From an uncultured Blautia sp. (GTDB taxonomy: Bacteria > Bacillota > Clostridia > Lachnospirales > Lachnospiraceae): a stretch of DNA of 57,007 nucleotides. Shown here one piece after another: positions 1-6,444 of the stretch. Positions within the stretch are counted from its first letter, which is position 1. Each line of letters begins with the position of its first letter. Below the pieces are notes generated by a model. It ran no database searches. It was given only the letters and a program-made list of their open reading frames with translations, and was not told where the DNA came from. A program made the position numbers and the translations under genes. The DNA is taken from the NCBI GenBank assembly GCA_900539145.1, contig UQAX01000013.1:1-57007 (forward strand), given 5' to 3'.

Positions 1-87
1 CAGGTATTATGAGGCCTGCAAGCATTTTTTTCAATATTCAACTGTCAAACTCCCGGAAATTGCGTTCTATGAAATAAAAAATGCTCC

Positions 88-147
88 GCAAGGATGCGCA
101 GCTCGCGGAAATGAAATTATCACTTTGTGAACCGCTCGCGCGCGGAG
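88..147. repeat. GC-rich palindromic sequence, possible dispersed repeat fragment
   Basis: A GC-rich block in an AT-rich intergenic region. CTCCGC near the left end pairs with GCGGAG at 142-147, and an inner GCGG/CCGC pair lies between them, so it could fold as a long interrupted hairpin. No convincing open frame is seen. That it is a dispersed repeat is inference, since only one copy is in the window. Confidence 0.4.
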
Positions 148-172
148 ATTGTGCTTTTGCACAATCTTTTTT
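146..172 (+). terminator. Rho-independent terminator
   Basis: AGATTGTGC and GCACAATCT form a perfect 9-bp stem with a TTTT loop, followed by a run of T. It ends whatever gene lies left of the window and isolates the ABC transporter operon. Confidence 0.85.
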
Positions 173-206
173 ATGTATAGGAAATTCTGTCATAATATTC
201 TTACTC

Positions 207-235
207 TTGTACAGGAAACTTTGCTTTTGTATAAT
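207..235 (+). promoter_or_regulatory. Sigma-A-type promoter of the ABC transporter operon
   Basis: TTGTAC (-35) and TATAAT (-10) are separated by exactly 17 nt. It lies 50 nt before the ABC ATPase start and downstream of a terminator. Confidence 0.7.
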
Positions 236-284
236 AAGAGAAAATAATGGAAAATAGAGGGTAAAACCAGTAGGAGGGGAATTG

Positions 285-1166
285 ATGGCTGTAATAGAAA
301 TTGATAAATTAACCAAGGATTATGGAAATAAAAAAGGAATTTTTGATGTGTCATTTTCTGTAAATAGAGGTGAAGTTGTGGGATTTTTAGGTTCTAATGG
401 TGCAGGAAAAACGACAACTATCAGACATCTTATGGGATTTATAAGTCCACAAAAAGGAAGAGCACAGATTTTAGATATGGATTGTTTTTGCAATGCCTCT
501 TGTGTCCAGGAACAGGTAGGATATCTTCCGGGAGAAATTGCCTTTATGGACAATATGTCAGGCAAAGAGTTTATTGAATTCATGGCGAAAATGAAGAAGA
601 TTAAAAATCTGACCTATGCGAGAGAACTAACGGAATATCTGGAAATCGATACGCGGGTTAAGATAAAAAAGATGTCTAAGGGTATGAAGCAAAAAATAGG
701 ACTTATTATTGCCTTTATGCAGAATGCGCCGATTTTGATTTTAGATGAACCAACAACGGGTCTGGATCCAATTATGCAAAATAAGTTTGTGGAGTTGATT
801 AAAAGGGAGAAAGCTTCAGGAAAGACGATTTTAATGTCATCTCATATCTTTGAAGAAGTAGAAAATACATGTGACAGGATTGTCATGATAAAAGATGGAA
901 AAATTGTTGCAGATAAAAATATAGACAAAATCAAAAACAACAGAATTAAGCACTATGAAATTACTTTTTCCAGTACGAAAAGTGCAGAAGCTTTTCAAGG
1001 GTTTTATTCCAACAGCAAACGAGAGGATAATAAGGTTTGTTTATCTTTAAAAGGACAGATTAATGAATTGCTTTGTCAGTTGAAGGAATATGATATACAG
1101 GATATTAATGCCAGAAATCAGACACTTGAAGAAGTATTTTTACAGTATTACGGGGAGGAAAAGTAA
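285..1166 (+). CDS. ABC transporter ATP-binding protein (ABC-2 exporter type)
   Basis: Cytoplasmic ATPase subunit of an export-type ABC transporter, driving the permease encoded next. Walker A GSNGAGKTT is at residues 36-44, the signature MSKGMKQK at about 130-137, Walker B LILDEP at 151-156 and the switch His at 187. The C-terminal 80 residues are the variable extension of the CcmA/BcrA-like family. ATG 285 has AGGAGG 7 nt upstream; a TTG at 282 in the same frame is less well spaced. The stop overlaps the permease start as TAATG. Substrate cannot be told from sequence; antimicrobial peptide or lipid export is typical of this family. Confidence 0.92.
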   Translation: MAVIEIDKLTKDYGNKKGIFDVSFSVNRGEVVGFLGSNGAGKTTTIRHLMGFISPQKGRAQILDMDCFCNASCVQEQVGYLPGEIAFMDNMSGKEFIEFMAKMKKIKNLTYARELTEYLEIDTRVKIKKMSKGMKQKIGLIIAFMQNAPILILDEPTTGLDPIMQNKFVELIKREKASGKTILMSSHIFEEVENTCDRIVMIKDGKIVADKNIDKIKNNRIKHYEITFSSTKSAEAFQGFYSNSKREDNKVCLSLKGQINELLCQLKEYDIQDINARNQTLEEVFLQYYGEEK

Positions 1167-1963
1167 TGAGTATACCGTTGTTAAAAAGAGAAATAAGGTC
1201 AAATTATAAAATCTTGCTGTTGTTTATGGGGATTGTTACTCTTTATTCCAGTATTATTACTGCAATGTATGACCCGGAAGTGGGAGCTGGAATTAACGCT
1301 ATGGCAGAGAGCATGCCGGAATTTTTTGCTGCATTTGGCATGGAAAATCCGGGAGTTACTTTGCTGGATTTTTTGAATAATTATTTATATGGATTTATTT
1401 TACTTATTATTCCGTTTATTTACATCATTATTATGTGTTACAAATTAGTTGCTAAGTATATGGAAAAAGGTTCTATGGCATATTTATTGAATACGCATTA
1501 TAGTCGAAGTAAAATTATTGTTACACAGTTTGCAGTCCTGATTTCAGGAGTGATTTTACTGGTTTTATATGCTGTAGTTCTAATCTTAGTATGCAGTGAG
1601 ATTATGTTTGAAGGAGAATTGGAGATTGAGAAATTTCTTGTGTTGAATTTTGGACTGGTTTCTCTGGAAATATTTTTGGCTGCGATGTGCTTTCTGTTTG
1701 CCTGTTTGTTTAATGAAATGAAGTTTTCTGTTGGTCTGGGAGCAGGAATTGGACTGGGATTTTTCTTAATTCAGATGCTTTCGCAGGTAAACGAAGATAT
1801 TGAATTTTTAAAATACTTTACTCCACTGACGCTGTTTGATGCTGAAAAAATAATAGAATATGATCGTGTTGGATTTGTGTATATAGGGATATTGTGGTTC
1901 TTAGCAGGGGCATTCTTCATAATAGGAATAATAGGATTTAAAAAACGGGATTTGCCTTTGTAG
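1166..1963 (+). CDS. ABC-2 type transporter permease
   Basis: Integral membrane partner of the preceding ATPase, to which its start is translationally coupled (TAATG). The 265-residue protein has about six hydrophobic segments: one near residues 16-36, paired segments near 67-90 and 118-142, and three in the C-terminal half, ending in a short basic tail. This is the layout of single-domain ABC-2 permeases; it would work as a dimer with two ATPase copies. It has no informative catalytic motif, and the exported substrate is unknown. The next gene follows after 48 nt with no visible terminator, so dgkA may be cotranscribed. Confidence 0.85.
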   Translation: MSIPLLKREIRSNYKILLLFMGIVTLYSSIITAMYDPEVGAGINAMAESMPEFFAAFGMENPGVTLLDFLNNYLYGFILLIIPFIYIIIMCYKLVAKYMEKGSMAYLLNTHYSRSKIIVTQFAVLISGVILLVLYAVVLILVCSEIMFEGELEIEKFLVLNFGLVSLEIFLAAMCFLFACLFNEMKFSVGLGAGIGLGFFLIQMLSQVNEDIEFLKYFTPLTLFDAEKIIEYDRVGFVYIGILWFLAGAFFIIGIIGFKKRDLPL

Positions 1964-2011
1964 AAAAATGAAGTATAATAAAAGTATGCTAATGGGACGG
2001 GAGGCGATACC

Positions 2012-2398
2012 ATGGACAGGAATAAAAAGCAGCCGTTATATAAGAGCTTCGGATATGCGTTTGAGGGTATATTTGCAGTTATCAAAAAAGAAAGAAATAT
2101 GAAAATTCACTGTTGTGTAATGATTTTAGTCTTGATAGCAGGGAGTATTCTTCAAATTCCTATATGGAAATGGTGTGTCTGTTTTTGTCTGTTTGGTCTG
2201 GTAATGGCATTGGAGCTGGTAAATACAGCAGTGGAAGCAGTAGTAGATCTTGTAACGGAAGAATATAAACCATTGGCGAAGCTGGCAAAGGATGCGGCAG
2301 CAGGAGCAGTATTGATTGCAGCCATCATGGCGGTTTTTGCGGGATTGGCTATGTTTGTTCCAGAGGGAATGAGATTTTTGCAGGAAGTAATCGGATGA
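2012..2398 (+). CDS. dgkA: Diacylglycerol/undecaprenol kinase family protein
   Basis: Small integral membrane kinase of the DgkA family. In Gram-positives this family mostly phosphorylates undecaprenol, feeding the lipid carrier of wall synthesis. The family signature is clear: an N-terminal amphipathic segment with a KKERN motif, then LELVNTAVEAVVDL, which carries the catalytic Glu, and AKDAAAGAV in the third helix. Three membrane helices fit the family and 128 residues is usual. A GGGAGGCGAT Shine-Dalgarno precedes the ATG. The stop overlaps by ATGA a weak upstream start of the next frame. Whether the substrate is undecaprenol or diacylglycerol is not shown by sequence. Confidence 0.9.
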   Translation: MDRNKKQPLYKSFGYAFEGIFAVIKKERNMKIHCCVMILVLIAGSILQIPIWKWCVCFCLFGLVMALELVNTAVEAVVDLVTEEYKPLAKLAKDAAAGAVLIAAIMAVFAGLAMFVPEGMRFLQEVIG

Positions 2399-2412
2399 AA
2401 GGAGAAAGTATT

Positions 2413-2775
2413 ATGGATGGAATTGGTGAAAATGTAAAGAAAATTTTGTTAGCGGGAATTGGAGCAGTTGCAACCACAGCAGAGAAGTCGAAAGAAATTC
2501 TTGATGAAATGGTAAAAAAGGGAGAGTTAACCGTTGAGCAGGGGAAAGTACTGAATGAAGAACTGAAACATAATATGAAACAGACGGTTAAGGAGAATGT
2601 ACATGTGTCAGTAAAGGTATCCAAGCCGGAAGACCTGGATGAACTTCTTGAAAAAATGACTCCGGAGCAGGTTGCCTTGTTGAAAGAACGTATTGATAAA
2701 TTGAACGGGGAGGCTAAGGAGGATATTACAGAAGAAACAGAAACAAAAGAAAAGGAAGATACGGCCAATGAATAA
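2413..2775 (+). CDS. Phasin family protein (polyhydroxyalkanoate granule-associated-like)
   Basis: About 120-residue, highly charged helical protein of the phasin-like family. After a short hydrophobic helix (residues 9-21, KKILLAGIGAVAT) it is amphipathic and coiled-coil prone, ending in an acidic Glu/Thr/Lys tail. ATG 2413 is preferred over ATG 2395 because AAAGGAG sits 8 nt before it. Its last 8 nt overlap the UbiB-like gene, so the two are translationally coupled. Phasins coat lipid or polyester granules in other bacteria, but no polyester synthase is visible here. A role as partner or regulator of the UbiB-like kinase is inference from gene pairing. Confidence 0.75.
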   Translation: MDGIGENVKKILLAGIGAVATTAEKSKEILDEMVKKGELTVEQGKVLNEELKHNMKQTVKENVHVSVKVSKPEDLDELLEKMTPEQVALLKERIDKLNGEAKEDITEETETKEKEDTANE

Positions 2776-4351
2776 ACAGGAGTCTTCAGAGTATAAGAGC
2801 AGACTTCGGGAGATGACGGCAGTATTACACAAACATGGGATTACCCGTGGAGTTACTCCGGAAAAATTGAGATTGATTTTAGAAGATTTGGGCCCAACGT
2901 ATATTAAAATAGGACAGATTATGTCCATGCATTCGGATATTCTTCCTAAGCGATATTGTGAAGAACTGATGCGGTTACGTTCAGAGGTAGCGCCAATGCC
3001 ATTTGAGGAGGTTGAAGAAATACTTCAGGACTCATATGGTATGGATTGGAGAGAAATTTTTCAGAGTATTGAAGAAACACCGTTGGGTTCTGCTTCCATT
3101 GCACAGGCTCATAAGGCTGTATTGAAGGATGGCAGACCGGTGGTTATGAAAATTCAGCGCCGTGGAATTTATGAAACCATGGCGCGGGATATTGTACTGT
3201 TGAAACGTGCAGTGAAAGTACTTCCTCCGGTCAGTTTAAAAGATATGGTAGATCTGGATATGGTATTGGATGAGTTGTGGGCTGTTACAAGAGAAGAAAT
3301 GAACTTTTTGACAGAAGCAGCGAATATGGAAGAATTTGCACGGAAAAATCAGGATGTTTCTTTTGTGGGTGTGCCGATTTTATACCAAGAATATACAACG
3401 CCCCATGTTCTGGTTATGGAGTATATTGACGGATTTAGTATTGATGATAAAGAAACATTGCTGGCAGAAGGCTATGATTTGAAAGAAGTCGGCAGTAAAC
3501 TGGTAGATAATTATATCAAACAGGTAATTGAGGATGGATTTTTTCATGCAGATCCTCATCCGGGTAATTTGCGTATTCGTGATGGGAAAATTATCTGGAT
3601 TGATATGGGAATGATGGGACGTTTATCAGAAAGAGACAGAGAATTTCTGGAGCTGGCAGTCAGAGGAGTAGCAGTCAATGATGTTGGTATGATACAGGAA
3701 GCAGTTATGGCTTTGGGAGAATTCAAAGAAAGACCGGATCCGAGTACTTTGTATGAAGATATCAGTACTTTGCTTGGGAAGTATGGCACAACAGAGATAG
3801 GAGAAATTGACATTGCACAGGTCATGATGGATTTGATGGATGTTATGAAGGAAAACAAAATCGTGATGCCACATGGTCTTACCATGCTTGCAAGAGGATT
3901 GACGCACATGGAAGGAATTCTTGCAGATATTTCTCCGGACATTAATATGATTGGGATTGCAGCTACGAGGATTAAAGGGGATTTGCTCCATACAATGGAT
4001 TGGAAAAGGGAGATAAAAAGGAATGGAAAGCTTTTATATCGTTCTTTGCACAAATCCATAGAATTGCCTGCACTTCTTTCAGACATTATGCATGGATATT
4101 TGAAAGGGCAGACAAGGGTGAACTTGGATTTGCATGCCTCCAGAGAACTGGAACAGCTATTACGAAGACTTATTCGAAATATTGTTATGGGATTGTGGGT
4201 TATGGCATTGCTGATCAGTTCCAGTATTATCTGTACCACAGATATGAAGCCTAAAATATGGGGAATTCCGGCAATCGGTGCAATTGGATATTTGATTGCA
4301 TTCTGTATAGTAATCTATGTCTTTTTAAAACATATTTTTTCCAAAAAGTAA
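2768..4351 (+). CDS. UbiB/AarF/ABC1 atypical kinase-like protein
   Basis: 527-residue member of the UbiB/ABC1 family of atypical protein-kinase-like ATPases, membrane-anchored by two C-terminal hydrophobic helices (about 470-495 and 503-523). The N-terminal LGPTYIKIGQ holds the family KxGQ motif, an Ala/Ser-rich nucleotide loop follows (LGSASIAQAH), the catalytic region is HADPHPGNL and the metal-binding segment IDMGMMG. The family supports ubiquinone or isoprenoid-lipid metabolism in respiring organisms. In a fermentative anaerobe the substrate is unclear, and isoprenoid carrier lipids are one option. It overlaps the phasin gene and is followed by a terminator, closing the operon. Confidence 0.9.
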   Translation: MNKQESSEYKSRLREMTAVLHKHGITRGVTPEKLRLILEDLGPTYIKIGQIMSMHSDILPKRYCEELMRLRSEVAPMPFEEVEEILQDSYGMDWREIFQSIEETPLGSASIAQAHKAVLKDGRPVVMKIQRRGIYETMARDIVLLKRAVKVLPPVSLKDMVDLDMVLDELWAVTREEMNFLTEAANMEEFARKNQDVSFVGVPILYQEYTTPHVLVMEYIDGFSIDDKETLLAEGYDLKEVGSKLVDNYIKQVIEDGFFHADPHPGNLRIRDGKIIWIDMGMMGRLSERDREFLELAVRGVAVNDVGMIQEAVMALGEFKERPDPSTLYEDISTLLGKYGTTEIGEIDIAQVMMDLMDVMKENKIVMPHGLTMLARGLTHMEGILADISPDINMIGIAATRIKGDLLHTMDWKREIKRNGKLLYRSLHKSIELPALLSDIMHGYLKGQTRVNLDLHASRELEQLLRRLIRNIVMGLWVMALLISSSIICTTDMKPKIWGIPAIGAIGYLIAFCIVIYVFLKHIFSKK

Positions 4352-4358
4352 AGAAAAC

Positions 4359-4399
4359 GGAGTTAGCGCATTAATATCTAAAGAGCTAGCTCCATTTTT
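4359..4399. terminator. Bidirectional Rho-independent terminator
   Basis: GGAGTTAGC (4359-4367) and GCTAGCTCC (4385-4393) pair over 9 bp, with ATTTTTAG on the plus side and a T-rich flank on the minus side. It lies between convergent genes, so it can serve both. Confidence 0.8.
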
Positions 4400-4406
4400 A
4401 GAAATA

Positions 4407-4931
4407 TTATTCCAATGTAAAACGAAACTCAAATGGAACGTTATCAAGATTTGCTTCTGAGTCTTTACATTGAAACAGCAAAACTGTTTTTGAAATGCAA
4501 GGGAAATCTGTAATGGATTGCGGAGACTCCCATGTACATTTTGGGTTATAAATTTCAGAGAAAACCACATCTTGAATTGACTCAATGTCATAATCTTCGT
4601 TGTATAAAAATTGTTCTGCATCAGAGGATGAAAAGAGCCAAGTTGCAGCATCGTAGCTTAGAATATTGTTTCGTTTAGTAAATTTTGAAATATGTTTTTC
4701 AATAACAGATACTTTGGCAAAAAGTTTATCATCTATCTTTGGATATTCCAGTGTACATATCGTAAGTTCATCTGAATACAGATAAATTTTATTATTTGTA
4801 CTACCTTCTTGAGCAGCTATTTTTTCCATATCTAAATTTTTATATTCTGTAAATCTCTGTAATATAAGAAAGAAAATAATAGCAATGGTGACAACTGGAA
4901 TTGCTGATAGGAAGAGTATTTTCTTTTTGAT
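4407..4931 (-). CDS. Membrane-anchored protein of unknown function with a non-canonical start
   Basis: I do not recognise the family. The conventional frame starts at ATG 4829 (140 residues), but that would leave a strong hydrophobic segment immediately upstream, in frame, untranslated. Read from ATC at 4931 the product begins KKKILFLSAIPVVTIAIIFF, a typical basic N-terminus plus membrane helix. TAAGGGGG, an 8-nt match to the anti-Shine-Dalgarno counting one G-U pair, lies 7 nt before that ATC and includes the stop codon of the upstream gene. No ATG, GTG or TTG exists in frame between that stop and ATG 4829. An ATT at 4937 is the other option. The rest is soluble, AT-rich and has four Cys. 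Start codon mutation to a pseudogene cannot be excluded. Confidence 0.55.
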   Translation of the reverse strand: MKKKILFLSAIPVVTIAIIFFLILQRFTEYKNLDMEKIAAQEGSTNNKIYLYSDELTICTLEYPKIDDKLFAKVSVIEKHISKFTKRNNILSYDAATWLFSSSDAEQFLYNEDYDIESIQDVVFSEIYNPKCTWESPQSITDFPCISKTVLLFQCKDSEANLDNVPFEFRFTLE

Positions 4932-4943
4932 TTTAATCCCCCC

Positions 4944-6002
4944 TTACTTTAAAGAAATTTCCATCTGAACCGGCTGATGGTCGGTGTATTCAAAGTCTGT
5001 GTTGATAACGGAAATATCAGAAACTTTTATATTATCTGATACAATAAAGCCGTCAATCACGTAAACTTGTGAAGTTTCATAAGAGCCGGTGTAAGGCGCA
5101 TTTAAAAGCCGGCAGGTAGGATAAGTGTCATCAACTGCAAAGGAAAAATGTTCCGGGAGCGTATCTTGGCTGATAATTCCGGGAACCCAGTTTTCTGTGT
5201 TGGTAATGGGATATTTGTCCATTCCCTCAAAGGTCTGGTTAAAGTCGCCTCCTGCAATAACGTAGTTTCCCGCTTCATATTCTTTGGAGAGCTTTTCAGC
5301 CAGCATTTTACTCTGGGCAATTTTTCCGTCTCCGTCATCATAAGCCTCCAAATGGAAGTTAATCAATACCAGCTCTGCGTCAGTACCTTCCAGTGGAATG
5401 CGTGTTTCCTGCATACAGCGTTTTAAGTTACATGTTTTTACAGGCCATGAGAAAGACTCAGGAAGTGCAAGGCGGGCAGCACTGTTTACCTGTAAATCTG
5501 TCATGGTGAAAATACCGCTGTTTACTTTTCCAATGGGCGGAAGGGGATAAGGAACAAAATCGCATTTAAAGTTACAAGCAAAAATTCCTTCCATGTCTAA
5601 TGCATTCTTTAAATATTCTGTTTCATCAATATGAAAAGAACGTTTAGAGTCTTTGTCCACCTCCTGAAGAAAGTAAACATCAGCAGGATTTTCCGTAAGA
5701 ACCTTTTCAATACCTTTTAAGTTTACTTCTACCTGTTCTTTCTTGTCAGGCTGTACTTCGGAACCGCCGTCCATGAAGAAATCTTCGCTTTTATCAAGCC
5801 CTGCATATCCGATGTTGTAAGTCATAATGCGCAGAGAGTCATCTAAAGACAGTGTACGGGTATTTTTTGGCACTTTTAGAGCTTCTTCTTTTTCAGGGCG
5901 ATATTCCCGAATGGTAAGCCAGAGAACCGCACAAATTAATAAAATAAGGATAATCAGAAAAACAATTCCCAATCCTTTGAAAAATTTTGAAAATTTTGGC
6001 AT
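4944..6002 (-). CDS. Membrane-anchored endonuclease/exonuclease/phosphatase-fold protein
   Basis: 352-residue phosphoesterase-fold protein with an N-terminal membrane anchor (residues 8-29), so the catalytic domain is probably extracytoplasmic. The family motifs appear in order: MTYNIGY (about 60), LQEVD (about 118), NFHLEA, GGDFNQ, a terminal-region Asp in IDGF and TDHQPV near the C-terminus, giving the catalytic Asn, Glu, Asp and His set. Relatives act as nucleases or as sphingomyelin or inositol-lipid phosphodiesterases; the anchor suggests a surface nuclease or lipid phosphoesterase. The start has GGGAGGTG upstream. It is first in a two-gene minus-strand operon, 12 nt before the start-less membrane gene, and divergent from valS. 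Confidence 0.88.
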   Translation of the reverse strand: MPKFSKFFKGLGIVFLIILILLICAVLWLTIREYRPEKEEALKVPKNTRTLSLDDSLRIMTYNIGYAGLDKSEDFFMDGGSEVQPDKKEQVEVNLKGIEKVLTENPADVYFLQEVDKDSKRSFHIDETEYLKNALDMEGIFACNFKCDFVPYPLPPIGKVNSGIFTMTDLQVNSAARLALPESFSWPVKTCNLKRCMQETRIPLEGTDAELVLINFHLEAYDDGDGKIAQSKMLAEKLSKEYEAGNYVIAGGDFNQTFEGMDKYPITNTENWVPGIISQDTLPEHFSFAVDDTYPTCRLLNAPYTGSYETSQVYVIDGFIVSDNIKVSDISVINTDFEYTDHQPVQMEISLK

Positions 6003-6105
6003 AAAGCACCTCCCATGGTGGAATTAATTATATATAGATTTTAACATAACCGAACAGGAAAGAACAGTTTTAATATTGGTTAGAAAGATTTTAGAATTTC
6101 CTGTC

Positions 6106-6134
6106 TTGACAAATCAGGTGTTTGTGCTTATGAT
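6106..6134 (+). promoter_or_regulatory. Sigma-A promoter of the valS T-box leader
   Basis: Consensus TTGACA (-35) and TATGAT (-10) with a 17-nt spacer. Transcription would begin near 6141, right at the start of the T-box leader. Confidence 0.85.
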
Positions 6135-6140
6135 AGAACG

Positions 6141-6395
6141 AAGTAAAGGTAGAGAGAAAGAGGAGTACATTCAGGGAACTTGCAGAGAGAGCGGCTCATC
6201 GGCTGGAAGGCGGCTCAAGGGAAACGGATGGAAGGTAGCTTTTGAACCGGAAGGCTGAAGGAGAAAACTTTGGTAGGCTTTCACGCATCGTCAGCGTTAA
6301 AGGACTTTTGAGTGATAAATAAAGGTGGTACCGCGATGAATAATCGCCCTTTGTGACTATTTTATAGAAGAAATGGTTATGAAGGGTATTTTTTA
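6141..6395 (+). promoter_or_regulatory. T-box riboswitch leader of valS
   Basis: The T-box motif GGTGGTACCGCG is at 6324-6335. AAAGG pairs with CCTTT and GCGAT with ATCGC to form the antiterminator (6321-6352). The 5' stem-I region carries an AGAGAG motif (6184-6190) and a long apical hairpin; a GUA triplet at 6235-6237 is the likely valine specifier. Uncharged tRNA(Val) would pair there and stabilise the antiterminator so that valS is transcribed when valine is scarce. The specifier position is inference from the downstream gene and the context; the T-box itself is clear. Confidence 0.92.
6347..6394 (+). terminator. T-box intrinsic terminator (alternative to antiterminator)
   Basis: CCCTTTGTGACTATTT (6347-6362) pairs over 16 bp, with some G-U pairs, to the segment ending AAGGG at 6386, and is followed by TATTTTTT. 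The 5' arm reuses the CCTTT strand of the antiterminator, making the two structures exclusive. Confidence 0.85.
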
Positions 6396-6444
6396 TATAA
6401 TAAATTCTTTTTTACCCTTCATAATCAGAAAAGAGGAGGAAACC

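Noticed and set aside
4000..4254. 84-codon plus frame inside the UbiB-like gene
   Set aside because: Shadow of the real gene in another frame, no ribosome site.
6076..6258. 60-codon plus-strand frame before valS
   Set aside because: It spans the valS promoter and T-box stem I, which explain the sequence fully.
6373..6444. Upstream in-frame ATG for valS
   Set aside because: It is inside the T-box terminator; ATG 6445 has the Shine-Dalgarno and the family start.
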